This document shows, piece after piece, positions 1 through 7,636 of a DNA stretch of 22,319 nucleotides. The position numbers and the translations under genes are program-made. Each line of letters opens with the position of its first letter. Positions within the stretch are counted from its first letter, which is position 1. The notes beneath the pieces are model-generated. The model did no database searches. It was not told where the DNA came from and saw nothing but the letters and a program-made list of their open reading frames with translations. Origin of the DNA: Candidatus Fermentibacterota bacterium (GTDB lineage Bacteria > Fermentibacterota > Fermentibacteria > Fermentibacterales > Fermentibacteraceae); NCBI GenBank assembly GCA_012523605.1, contig JAAYTY010000014.1, positions 1-22,319 of the forward strand. Reading direction: 5' to 3'.

Positions 1-1
1 A

Positions 2-220
2 GCCCTCCCGGAATATGCCTTCAGGCGGTCCGCCGAAGGCTTCGAGGTCGTGAGGATGAGCGGCGGCAGGGCCGCGATCGTCCCTGTCGAGACGGGGATC
101 GGAAGCGGAGGCATCGTGGAGGTCGTCTCGGGACTCGAGCCCGGCGACACCGTGATAGTGCAGGGGCAGTTCCTCGTCGCCGACGGCGATCCGGTCAGGA
201 TCGCCTCCCCCGAGCGGTGA
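2..220 (+). CDS. RND efflux periplasmic adaptor (HlyD/AcrA type), C-terminal fragment
   Basis: Only the last 72 codons are in the window; the gene begins upstream. The visible part carries the membrane-proximal pattern of RND membrane fusion proteins: a PVETGIGSGGIVEVVSGLEPGDTV-type stretch followed by a VIVQGQFLVADGDPVRI-type end. In this family the adaptor links an inner-membrane RND pump to an outer-membrane channel in the periplasm. The stop codon overlaps the GTG start of the next gene (GTGA), so the two are probably cotranscribed. The substrate cannot be inferred from this fragment, and the pump genes would be expected upstream, outside the window. Confidence 0.8.
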   Translation, partial: ALPEYAFRRSAEGFEVVRMSGGRAAIVPVETGIGSGGIVEVVSGLEPGDTVIVQGQFLVADGDPVRIASPER

Positions 221-858
221 TCCGGGCCTCCTTCCCCGGACGGGGCGGGCTCGCCGCCGCATGCGCTCTCATCGCGTTCGATGCCGCCTGCGGATCGGGG
301 GAGCCGCCGAGGCTTCCCCCCGGCCAGACAGCCATAGAAGGGTTTCCGGTCTATTCCGCCCTCGGCGGAGTGGACATGGATACAGCCGAGTGGAGCCTCC
401 ACATCCGGGGCCTCGTGGATCACGACACGACTCTGTCATGGGAGGAGTTCCTCTCCCTCGGCCCCGTGACCGACACTCTGGACTTCCACTGCGTCACGGG
501 GTGGTCCCGCCTCGGTGACGAGTGGACCGGGATACCGGCGGAAGCGGTCATCGAGCTCGCCGGGCCGGACAGCTCCGTCGTGTCGGTCATGGTCCACTGC
601 GCCGACGGCTACACTACGAACGTCCCGATCGAATACTTCTCGAGCGACGGAGTCATGCTGGCCTTCCTGTTCGAGGGCGAGCCGCTGGCGCCGGAGCACG
701 GCTTCCCCGTCAGGCTGGTCGTTCCGGGCCTCTATGCCTACAAGTCGGCCAAGTGGGTCATCGGGCTGGAGTTCCTCGGGGAGGACCGGCCGGGCTTCTG
801 GGAACAGCGGGGTTACGATGACAGGGGCGATCCCTGGCTGGAGGAGAGGCTGGATTGA
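217..858 (+). CDS. Sulfite-oxidase-fold molybdopterin oxidoreductase, putative lipoprotein
   Basis: This 213-residue protein matches the Oxidored_molyb (sulfite oxidase/MsrP) fold. Cys92 in a DFHCVTGWS segment is the expected molybdenum-ligating cysteine, and the C-terminal half has the family pattern HGFPVRLVVPGLYAYKSAKW, which helps hold the pterin. The hydrophobic N-terminus ends in a possible lipobox (DAAC, Cys25) followed by GSGEPP, so I infer an exported lipoprotein; the lipobox lacks the usual leucine at -3. The length fits the short single-domain members, without the C-terminal dimerisation domain of true sulfite oxidases. The GTG start overlaps the stop of the adaptor gene. Substrate and electron partner are unknown; no heme-binding or MsrQ-like partner is visible nearby. 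Confidence 0.85.
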   Translation: MIRASFPGRGGLAAACALIAFDAACGSGEPPRLPPGQTAIEGFPVYSALGGVDMDTAEWSLHIRGLVDHDTTLSWEEFLSLGPVTDTLDFHCVTGWSRLGDEWTGIPAEAVIELAGPDSSVVSVMVHCADGYTTNVPIEYFSSDGVMLAFLFEGEPLAPEHGFPVRLVVPGLYAYKSAKWVIGLEFLGEDRPGFWEQRGYDDRGDPWLEERLD

Positions 859-873
859 GCCCGGGTTTCCGGA

Positions 874-2127
874 TCAGGAATCCCCGGCCTTGCCGTCCTC
901 CCGCGGCTTCTCCTCGCGTTCCCAGCGCTCCTTGAAATCCTCCCATTCCCTCGTCGCGATCGCCGCGAGGGGAACCCCCAGGAGGATTCCGGGAATGCCC
1001 AGGAGCTTTCCGAAAACGCCCATGCTGACGATCACCGCTACGGGGTGAAGACCCACTCGGGGGCTGAGTATCCTCGGCTGGAGGATGTTCCCCTCGAAGA
1101 CGTTGATCAATGCGAGACCCAGCCCGAGAAGCAGGACCGAGCCGATGGCCGCTCCCGTTGAGAGCGCAACTACCAGCGTCACCGCCGTGCTGACCCAGAA
1201 ACCGATCACGGGCACGATGTTCAGCACAGCGGCCAGCAGGGCGAGCACCAGGGCGAGTCTGACGCGGAATGCCAGCAGGAGGGCCAGCGTGAGCACGAAA
1301 ACGACGCTGCTCGTGATGAAGTAGCCGCCCAGGAACCTCCTCAGGGTCACGCTGTGCCTTCCTGCGCGCGATTCGGCGAAGATCCTGAACCTCGCAGGGA
1401 GGATCCGGTGGGAGAAGTCCGAGAGGAGCCGGTTGAAGTCCTTTACGCAGTAGTAGAAGATGATAAGGGTCATAAGGATTCCGAGAGCCCCGGTGGCGGC
1501 GAAGGCGAGTGTCCTGTCGAGCTCTTGCGAAAGCCGGGGTATCTTCGCCACGAACTGCTCCACGGTCACCGCGATGTTTTCCGCGGCGTTCGACAGCAGC
1601 TCGTTCTGCGCCCATGACGGAGGGATGGCCTGCCTTATGGCCTCCCCGGCTCCGGAAGTGAGCCTCGCGAGCTCCTCGGACTGACTTATCAACGCACTCC
1701 CGATCTCCGCGCCCAGGAAGCCCAGGAATCCGAAGAGCAGGACCGTCACGAGCAGGCTGGCGAAAGCCCTGCCCAGCCTCAGGGGGCGCCATCCGCCGGT
1801 GTTTCCGCAGAGCCATTCCACCACGGGCTTGAAGATGTACGCGAGGGTGAGGGCGATCAGGAGAGGGGCCAGGATTCCGCGGAGCAGCCAGAGCAGCCAG
1901 AGAAAGGCGAGCCCCAGCACAGTGTAGAGGAGCCTCCTCACCCAGTCGATCCGTCTTGCGGGCCAGAGGAAGAACCCGAGCGTTCCGAAGATCACGAGAG
2001 GATGCCATATCCCGGAGATCTCGTACAGGAAGAGCCCGAAAAGGAGGACGGCGGGGACGAAGGCTATCCAGGCCGTCCCTGATGCCTGACCGCTCTTCTG
2101 CTCGTGATCGGGATCACCCTGTGCCAT
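874..2127 (-). CDS. AI-2E family transporter (PF01594-like membrane protein)
   Basis: This 417-residue polytopic membrane protein has the family layout: two hydrophobic hairpins near the N-terminus, the conserved LLIALTLAYIFKPVVEWL segment, an extracytoplasmic central part, then four to five further spans including ALLAAVLNIVPVIGFW and a C-terminal GVFGKLLGIPGILLGVPLAA. Members have been described as exporters of small molecules or sodium antiporters, so the AI-2E name should not be read as proof of autoinducer transport. The open frame runs far upstream, but ATG at 2127 is preceded by GAGGAGGGAGGG and begins just before the hydrophobic region. Its first 64 bases overlap the end of the gene upstream, suggesting translational coupling. 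The charged tail (EDFKERWEREEKPRED) is cytoplasmic in style. Confidence 0.88.
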   Translation of the reverse strand: MAQGDPDHEQKSGQASGTAWIAFVPAVLLFGLFLYEISGIWHPLVIFGTLGFFLWPARRIDWVRRLLYTVLGLAFLWLLWLLRGILAPLLIALTLAYIFKPVVEWLCGNTGGWRPLRLGRAFASLLVTVLLFGFLGFLGAEIGSALISQSEELARLTSGAGEAIRQAIPPSWAQNELLSNAAENIAVTVEQFVAKIPRLSQELDRTLAFAATGALGILMTLIIFYYCVKDFNRLLSDFSHRILPARFRIFAESRAGRHSVTLRRFLGGYFITSSVVFVLTLALLLAFRVRLALVLALLAAVLNIVPVIGFWVSTAVTLVVALSTGAAIGSVLLLGLGLALINVFEGNILQPRILSPRVGLHPVAVIVSMGVFGKLLGIPGILLGVPLAAIATREWEDFKERWEREEKPREDGKAGDS

Positions 2128-2921
2128 CCGCCCTCCCTCCTCTTCGAGTAGCCCGCCTGGAGCATGACCGTTTCCTCGATCGGGTCGCCCTCGATCAGTA
2201 TCGCGGAAAAGCCCTCCCGGACGGCGGCCTCCCCGACCGCCTCCAGCGCGAGCCATCCGCTCGCGCCGGAAGATACCACCAGCCCGGTCACCGAGGCCAG
2301 GGAGCCGGAGCCTTGCAATTCGAATCCGCATGTCTCGGTGCCTCCGGAGGTCGCCGTGAAGCGGCCGCCCGTGGTGCGGACGATCGTGAACGATGGTCCG
2401 GCTCCCCTTCCCGCAGCCCTTCTGACGAGGATGGCCGCCAAGACCATAGAGACCGCCGGCACCCCCCAGAGCACAGCCGGGCCCGGATCCAGCCATGCGG
2501 CCAGGACGGCCCCGACGGCGGCGGCGGCCAGCATGACGCAGGCGGCGATTCTAGTCAGGCCGGCGGGCAGGGAGGGCAGACCCGGAACGTTGCCGCCTCC
2601 TGCCAGCATGAGCACCGCGACTGCAGCCTGGCCCAGGGGCGGCGCCATTCCTCGGATCCCCAGACTGGCGAGGAGATGCGCGGCTGTCGTCACACCGGCG
2701 AAGAGAAGGCCCTCCGCGAAAGGCCCGGGCCTCAGATTGCCCGTCGTGACGAGAAGAATCGCGGTTCCAGCAACGCCGGCTCCCGCCGTGAGGGCGGCCG
2801 AGAGCAGGGGATCTCCCGCGAGGTCCGCGGCAAGGAACACAGCCATGACCACCGCCGCCGCGGCGATCTCCACGCGCGGGTTTTGCCGGCCCTGCCGCAC
2901 GTTCTTATTGTACGAAGTCAC
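2064..2921 (-). CDS. Membrane protein with C-terminal degenerate acetyltransferase-like domain
   Basis: I do not recognise this 285-residue protein as a named family. Residues 17-166 form five or six hydrophobic segments with short polar links. Residues 177-271 are soluble and resemble the second half of a GNAT fold: a strand (VTGLVV), an SSGASG loop at 217-222 where GNATs have the acetyl-CoA pyrophosphate loop (normally Q/R-x-x-G-x-G/A), a helix (LALEAVGEAAVREGF), a strand (AILIEGDP) and an AGYSKR segment. The loop lacks the usual Gln/Arg, so activity is doubtful. I chose GTG at 2921 because AAGGGA lies six bases upstream; ATG at 2960 is possible but would overlap the divergent gene. The 64-base overlap with the AI-2E-like gene indicates a two-gene operon. 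Confidence 0.65.
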   Translation of the reverse strand: MTSYNKNVRQGRQNPRVEIAAAAVVMAVFLAADLAGDPLLSAALTAGAGVAGTAILLVTTGNLRPGPFAEGLLFAGVTTAAHLLASLGIRGMAPPLGQAAVAVLMLAGGGNVPGLPSLPAGLTRIAACVMLAAAAVGAVLAAWLDPGPAVLWGVPAVSMVLAAILVRRAAGRGAGPSFTIVRTTGGRFTATSGGTETCGFELQGSGSLASVTGLVVSSGASGWLALEAVGEAAVREGFSAILIEGDPIEETVMLQAGYSKRREGGWHRVIPITSRRAVRHQGRPG

Positions 2922-2949
2922 TGACGATCCCTTCAGCCGGAGGCTCCTT

Positions 2950-3978
2950 CTGGTCAGCATAGCTGCGGTGATCCCTGCGCGCAACTCCGAGAGATGGATA
3001 CGGAGGTGCCTCGCCTCGCTCTCCGGGGGCTCGGACAGGCCGGACGAGATGATAGTCGTGGACGACGCGTCAACCGATGGAACCGGCCGAGAGGCGCGGG
3101 AGTCGGGAGCCAGGGTGATAGAACTGGATGTCAGACAGGGCCCGGCGCGGGCCCGGAACGCAGGCGCCGCGGCTGCTTCTGCCGAGGTCATACTGTTCGT
3201 CGATTCCGACGTGCTGGTTCCCCCCGGGCTGGTGGAGCGGATGAGGCTCGCCTTCGAGGATCCTTCGGTCGCCGCGGTACAGACCATCTACACCGCTTCC
3301 TGCCCGGCAACCGATCTCGTGTCCTCCTATCAGAACTTCTACTACCACCTGGCGCTGGCTTCGATCAGGGGCGCGCGGTCTGCGGTGTTCGCGACATGGT
3401 GCGCGGCTGTGAGGAAGGACGTCTTCGAGTCCCTCGGCGGCTTCAACGAGGACATACCCGACCCGACGGTGGAGGACGAGGAGCTGGGCTATGCCATATC
3501 CGACGCGGGATATGCGATACTGCTCGAGAGGGACCTGCAGGTCACGCACCTGGCCTGCTACACGATTGCCGCCTTCGCGAGGAGGAGGTTCCGGATGGCC
3601 GCATCCCAGGCGCGGAGCGCCTGGCGTTCGGTGAAGAACAGGCTCCTCCTGCGGTATGTTAATCTCAGGGACACAGGCACGCACCACAGCAGGCTGACCG
3701 TTCTGGCGATACTCTGCATGCTGGCCGCCCAGGCATTCCTGATCGTCTGGACAGCCTCCCTTATCGCGGGAAGCGAACGGCCGGCTTTGCTGCAGGCGGC
3801 TGTCGTCATGTCCTCCGCGGCGCTATTCCTGTGTTCACGGTTTCTGCGCAAGAGCGTTAACTCGCTTGGAGTGAACATACTTGCGCCGTTCGCCGCCCTG
3901 TGCCTTCTTGATCTCCTCGTGCTGGGCTGGGGAATCATCTGGGGTACATTGGGTTTCCTGGCAAGGAGAAGGTACTAG
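2950..3978 (+). CDS. GT2 family membrane glycosyltransferase
   Basis: This is a family 2 glycosyltransferase of about 342 residues. It opens with the beta-1 strand AAVIPARNSE, has the nucleotide-binding VVDDAS motif (Asp38-Asp39), the metal-binding VDSD (Asp85, Asp87), and an acceptor-side region with GGFNEDI and TVEDEELGY. The last third contains about three membrane spans, ending in RRRY. Start choice: a GGAGG at 2939-2943 sits six bases before CTG at 2950, which begins the protein exactly at the first strand; TTG 2908 (no ribosome binding site) and GTG 2968 (would cut the first strand) are alternatives. It resembles the GT2 at 6629-7636, including YxNFYYH and a terminal RRY, so they are probably paralogs. 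It stands divergently, 28 bases from the membrane protein gene. Confidence 0.85.
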   Translation: MVSIAAVIPARNSERWIRRCLASLSGGSDRPDEMIVVDDASTDGTGREARESGARVIELDVRQGPARARNAGAAAASAEVILFVDSDVLVPPGLVERMRLAFEDPSVAAVQTIYTASCPATDLVSSYQNFYYHLALASIRGARSAVFATWCAAVRKDVFESLGGFNEDIPDPTVEDEELGYAISDAGYAILLERDLQVTHLACYTIAAFARRRFRMAASQARSAWRSVKNRLLLRYVNLRDTGTHHSRLTVLAILCMLAAQAFLIVWTASLIAGSERPALLQAAVVMSSAALFLCSRFLRKSVNSLGVNILAPFAALCLLDLLVLGWGIIWGTLGFLARRRY

Positions 3979-4043
3979 GAGACTGCCCGGGGGTGAGCCT
4001 CTGGCGGGGGACGCCGGCCGGTGATCTTCCCTGCATATCGCTG

Positions 4044-4078
4044 TCGCCGGGTGAGCCGTTTCAGGAACGGCTAGGCGA
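4044..4078. terminator. Stem-loop at convergent gene junction
   Basis: The arms AGCCGTT (4054-4060) and AACGGCT (4066-4072) pair perfectly around a five-base loop. TCGCC (4044-4048) and GGCGA (4074-4078) extend the stem beyond an internal loop. No T-run follows on either strand, so this is at best a U-less terminator or an mRNA 3'-end stabiliser for the plus-strand glycosyltransferase. Confidence 0.5.
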
Positions 4079-4085
4079 AGGGCTG

Positions 4086-4140
4086 TAGGCCGGGTCCGCG
4101 ACCGACGTCAGGCGGACCTCCGCCGCCCGATGCCGGCCTA
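4086..4140 (-). terminator. Nested stem-loop overlapping a stop codon
   Basis: TAGGCCGG (4086-4093) pairs perfectly with CCGGCCTA (4133-4140). Inside it GTCCGC (4094-4099) pairs with GCGGAC (4112-4117). The 3' outer arm includes the stop codon of the minus-strand glycosyltransferase at 4138-4140, so the structure would form at the very end of that operon's transcript. No T-tract is present. The rest of the 3979-4137 gap shows no gene. Confidence 0.5.
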
Positions 4141-4872
4141 TATCCTTCCGGTGACGTATTTCATGAGCGTATGCAGGACCGAGAGCCCGTAAGGGATCGG
4201 CTTGAGGCTCGAGTAGCCCTTTCCGTGGATGGTGGGGATGGGCACCTCCCTGATGTCCAGCCGAGCCCTGATGGCACCCACCAGCATCTCGCTGTCGAAG
4301 TTGAAAGTATCGGAGTACCTCGTGAACGGAATCCGCTCCAGCGCGCAGCGGGTGTACGCCTTGTAGCCGCTGTGGTAGGAGGTGAGCTTCTGCCGGAACA
4401 CCAGGTTTTCCAGGGCGTTGAGCCATATCGTGCCGTAGTAGCGCGCCGGGGACATGCCCCCCTGCCTCATGTCTCCGTACATCGTCCTGCTTCCGCCTAC
4501 GACGTCGGCCCCCTCCTCCATCGGTTTCAGCATTTCGCAAAGGTGCCCCGGAGGGTACTGGCCGTCGGAGTGGAGCATCACCGCGGCGTCCATGCCGTTC
4601 TCGAGCGCCCATGCCATCGCGGTCTTCTGGGCGGCTCCGTAGCCTCTGTTGCGCTCGTGGCTGATCGCGAGAATCGCGGGGAACTTCGCGGCGAGACCTC
4701 CCGCGACCGAAGCCGTACCGTCCGTCGAGCCGTCGTCCACGACCAGCAGGCGGCTGATGCATGCCCATGCCTCGTCCGGAATGGCGCGGACCACACCCTC
4801 CAGCGATCGGGCGGCGTTGTAGGCCGGCATGTAGCAGAGCACCCTCGATTCACCGAGCCTGAAGCCCTTCAC
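4138..4872 (-). CDS. GT2 glycosyltransferase, dolichol-phosphate-mannose-synthase-like
   Basis: This 244-residue soluble or membrane-associated GT2 enzyme has CYMPAYNAA as first strand, VVDDGSTDGT (Asp46-Asp47), and HSDGQYPP (Asp103), the DxDGQ-type motif of the DPM1/GtrB-like subgroup that transfers sugar from a nucleotide donor to a polyprenyl phosphate. NRGYGAA and the ALENLVFRQKLTSYHSGYKAY stretch also fit that subgroup. No C-terminal membrane spans are seen, unlike GtrB. GTG at 4872 is preceded by GGAGGA at six bases and overlaps the previous stop (GTGA). I infer that it makes a lipid-linked sugar donor for the GT-C enzyme encoded immediately upstream, a common pairing. The sugar is unknown. 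Confidence 0.88.
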   Translation of the reverse strand: MKGFRLGESRVLCYMPAYNAARSLEGVVRAIPDEAWACISRLLVVDDGSTDGTASVAGGLAAKFPAILAISHERNRGYGAAQKTAMAWALENGMDAAVMLHSDGQYPPGHLCEMLKPMEEGADVVGGSRTMYGDMRQGGMSPARYYGTIWLNALENLVFRQKLTSYHSGYKAYTRCALERIPFTRYSDTFNFDSEMLVGAIRARLDIREVPIPTIHGKGYSSLKPIPYGLSVLHTLMKYVTGRI

Positions 4873-6629
4873 CTGGAATCCTCCTCCGGGAACGACTCCC
4901 CCGGGGCTCTCACGCTCCTCACCGGCGCGAGCCTCGCGGCTCTGTCGGGGGTCCATTCCTCTATGTGTCCCTCGACCCCGTCGAACCAGTAAAGATAGGG
5001 GTTCCTCCCGGGGAGGGCAGCCATCAGTTCCATGTCCTCCGCCGGTTCCTGATGTGCGCAGAAGACCAGTTCGCCGTCGAGGAAGGGGGATGTGGCGTTC
5101 AGACCGCTTACGATGTTCGGGTAGCCGTGCTCGCTGGCCTGCATGAAGACAAGAGCGGGAACCGTGCAGTGCTCACGCGCAAGGTCGATGGGATCCCTGT
5201 CGACCGCCATCCACCTCCCGGCCCTCAGGCCGATCTGGGAGGGCAGGTAGAAGAGCGCCGAAATAGCGAACAGCCCTGCCGTCGCGAGGAAAACGAAGCT
5301 TCCGCCCCTCTCCCCCAGCCTGCGCCTGGCCTCACCGGCCATCTCTCCCAGACCCGCCGCGGTGAGTGCGCACATGACGGGCAGAAGAGTGAAGTAGTGC
5401 CTCGGGCCGTAGTCCACGGACGCGGAGTAGTGGAACCAGAGGAGGAAGGCGAACCCGGCTGCCAGCCCCCAGCCCCACAGCCTTTCCGGGAACCGCCTGC
5501 CGCGCGCGAGGGCCCAGAAGGCGGGAACGAGGGAGATCAGCGGCCAGCCCAGAAGCGAGTTCGACGCCGCACCGGCCTGACGCGCGAGATTGATGAGACC
5601 TCGCAGAGGCGTGTGCGCGTGATCTCCGTACTCGGGGAACCACGCCTTGTCGGGACAGAACCCGAGGAGGCTGCCGCCCCTCGCGAGGTTGTAGGATGCC
5701 GTGAACGGGTCTCCCGTATAGGCGGCGTTGGTGAGCAGGAGGAGGGCCGCCGCCGGAATCGCGCCGGCGGCCGTCAGAGCCATGAGGCGCAGCCTGGACT
5801 GTCCGCCGTGGAACCAGAGAGCGAGCAGGACGAACGGGATCCAGGCGATGTCGGGATAGGGCTTGGCATTCACCGCGAGGCCCAGAAGGAAGCCGCCGGG
5901 AAGGCAGAGCGCCGGTTTCCGCATGCTGACGGCCGAAGTCACGAGCAGGGCTCCGTACACGACGAACAGCAGGGTCGTGTTGTGGGCCATTCTCGTCGCG
6001 CTCATGAGAAGGAAGAAGGGCGAAGCGGCCATGACCAGGGAGGCCTTCCGGGCGGCCCGGCCGCCGGCGAGCAGCGACAGCAGGACGAAGGTTCCCGTGA
6101 TCGAGAGCGCTCCCTCCAGCGGACCCATGAGGGAGTGCTGGCCGGTGGACGTGAAAGGGACCATCAGGAAAGCGTGGAGGGGTGTGTACATCGTGAACCA
6201 GCGCCCGTCATCGAGTATCAGGTGACGGAAGGGGAAGAACCTGCCGGGATCGGCCACGGGCGGCGCCGGAGCCCACAGGCGTCCCCTCTCCAGTATCCGC
6301 GACTGGAAGAGATAGGCCGTCTCGTCCCCGCCCCTCGGGATGTTCTCGAGCGGCACGAGGGCGGTCCATGCCGAGAAGGCGAAGACCCATGCCGCCAGCG
6401 CCGTCACGAACACGGTGGAGGAGGGACGGGAGATCATCCTCGAAACGGCGAGGCCGAGATCCCCCCTGATCCAGCCCGAAGCCGTCCGGGCCGCGAGGAG
6501 GACCGCCGGGACGAGCGTGCAGAGCTGGAGCAGCTTCAGCATCGGGCCGTCGTGCATTCCGTCCGAGGCCGGGAAGTAGGCGGCCGCCAGCGCCGCGGCC
6601 ACGGCCAGCGCCGCAGGACCGCGCCTCAT
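4869..6629 (-). CDS. GT-C (PMT/ArnT-like) membrane glycosyltransferase
   Basis: This 586-residue protein has about ten to twelve predicted membrane spans and a C-terminal extracytoplasmic tail of about 100 residues. The first large loop carries IPRGGDETAYLFQSRIL, with Asp102-Glu103 in the position of the catalytic acidic pair of GT39/ArnT-like enzymes. A later VDYGPRHYF segment resembles the family's RY-type loop. Such enzymes use polyprenyl-phosphate sugars and act on the periplasmic face of the inner membrane. Its ATG overlaps the stop of the upstream GT2 gene (ATGA), and its stop overlaps the start of the DPM-like gene, so the three are translationally coupled. The acceptor (lipid, glycan or protein) cannot be told from sequence. 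Confidence 0.8.
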   Translation of the reverse strand: MRRGPAALAVAAALAAAYFPASDGMHDGPMLKLLQLCTLVPAVLLAARTASGWIRGDLGLAVSRMISRPSSTVFVTALAAWVFAFSAWTALVPLENIPRGGDETAYLFQSRILERGRLWAPAPPVADPGRFFPFRHLILDDGRWFTMYTPLHAFLMVPFTSTGQHSLMGPLEGALSITGTFVLLSLLAGGRAARKASLVMAASPFFLLMSATRMAHNTTLLFVVYGALLVTSAVSMRKPALCLPGGFLLGLAVNAKPYPDIAWIPFVLLALWFHGGQSRLRLMALTAAGAIPAAALLLLTNAAYTGDPFTASYNLARGGSLLGFCPDKAWFPEYGDHAHTPLRGLINLARQAGAASNSLLGWPLISLVPAFWALARGRRFPERLWGWGLAAGFAFLLWFHYSASVDYGPRHYFTLLPVMCALTAAGLGEMAGEARRRLGERGGSFVFLATAGLFAISALFYLPSQIGLRAGRWMAVDRDPIDLAREHCTVPALVFMQASEHGYPNIVSGLNATSPFLDGELVFCAHQEPAEDMELMAALPGRNPYLYWFDGVEGHIEEWTPDRAARLAPVRSVRAPGESFPEEDSR

Positions 6630-7636
6630 CAGTAGCGTCTGCCGGCCAGGACCGCGGCCATGGCGGATGCTGCGGCGGGGACCACCAGAGCGAGATCAGG
6701 TATCCCCACGAAGCAGGCGCGGAGGCCCCTCAGCCCCCCCGCCGCGACGGAAGAGACCCAGAAGCGCGCCTGGGACATCACGAAAGCTGCGGCTCCTGCG
6801 GCGAGGACGGCCGGCCCCGCCGGATGCGCGAAGGACAATGCGGCGCCTGCTACGGCAAGCCACACCGAGCCCGCTCCGACAGCTACGGACACCATCTCCG
6901 CCGCGCCGGCCATCGAGAGGGAGAGACTGCCGTGCCCGCGGTCGCGCCTCGCCATGTACATCGTCTTGGCCCTGATCATCCGCCAGTCGTACTTCATGAG
7001 CCCGGGGAAGTCGTACTCCCTGAGATGGAAGACTTCCAGCCCCTTCAGGAGCAGTATCCGCCCACCGGCCGCTGTCAGCCTTGCTGCGAAATCCGCGTCC
7101 TCCACGGTCGCGCCGGCTATCCTCTCGTCGAAGCCGCCCAGTCTCTCGAAGAGGTCCCTTCTCACTGCGAAGAAGAAGGTGCCGCACCCGGGGATGTACC
7201 GGGTGCGGATCCTGCGTGTGAAGGTGTAGTGGTAGTAGAAGTTCTTGTAGAAGGTCGATGCGCTCCGCCCGGGGGCGCGGGAGGCATAGACGGCCTGGAT
7301 GGCGTCGGCTTCCCTCATGCCCTCCTCCAGGGCCGCCCTCCAGCCTGGGGGAGCCACGGCATCGCTGTCCACGAAGAGTATCCAGCCGCCCCCGCACCTG
7401 GCTGCGCCGGAGTTCCTCGTGCCCGCGGCACCGGGCGGCCTGTCGCTGGCCGCCACCTCGACTCCCAGGGATGCACAGACGGCAGGGGAGCCGTCGGAGG
7501 ACCTGTCGTCCACCGCGAGTATCCTGTCTCCGGGCCGGAGCTCGGGAAGGAGCGCTCCGACCGCCTCGGCAATGGTTCCGGCGGAGTTGTGCAGGGGGAT
7601 GACTATGCCGAGCACTGCCTGGTCGGCTTCCGCCAT
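6629..7636 (-). CDS. GT2 family membrane glycosyltransferase
   Basis: The 335-residue product begins GIVIPLHNSAGTI, has the nucleotide-binding AVDDRSSDGS (Asp43-Asp44) and VDSD (Asp90, Asp92), then YKNFYYHYTF, FFFAVRRDLFERLGGFDERI and TVEDADFAARL. Three or so hydrophobic spans follow the catalytic domain, and the protein ends in GRRY. The arrangement closely parallels the plus-strand GT2 at 2950-3978, which I take as a paralog. ATG at 7636 has only a weak ribosome binding site and overlaps the previous gene by 34 bases; GTG at 7615 would overlap by 13 bases and start nearer the first strand, so the start is uncertain. It probably adds a sugar to a lipid-linked precursor on the cytoplasmic face. 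Confidence 0.86.
   Translation of the reverse strand: MAEADQAVLGIVIPLHNSAGTIAEAVGALLPELRPGDRILAVDDRSSDGSPAVCASLGVEVAASDRPPGAAGTRNSGAARCGGGWILFVDSDAVAPPGWRAALEEGMREADAIQAVYASRAPGRSASTFYKNFYYHYTFTRRIRTRYIPGCGTFFFAVRRDLFERLGGFDERIAGATVEDADFAARLTAAGGRILLLKGLEVFHLREYDFPGLMKYDWRMIRAKTMYMARRDRGHGSLSLSMAGAAEMVSVAVGAGSVWLAVAGAALSFAHPAGPAVLAAGAAAFVMSQARFWVSSVAAGGLRGLRACFVGIPDLALVVPAAASAMAAVLAGRRY

Noticed and set aside
2164..2949. N-terminal extension of the plus-strand GT2 protein by about 260 residues
   Set aside because: The stretch is antisense to the membrane-protein gene, is Ala/Pro/Arg/Thr-rich shadow sequence, and GT2 enzymes of this type start at the first strand.
4965..6635. A 556-codon open frame on the plus strand
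   Set aside because: It is exactly antisense to the GT-C glycosyltransferase, has no recognisable motif and shows shadow composition.
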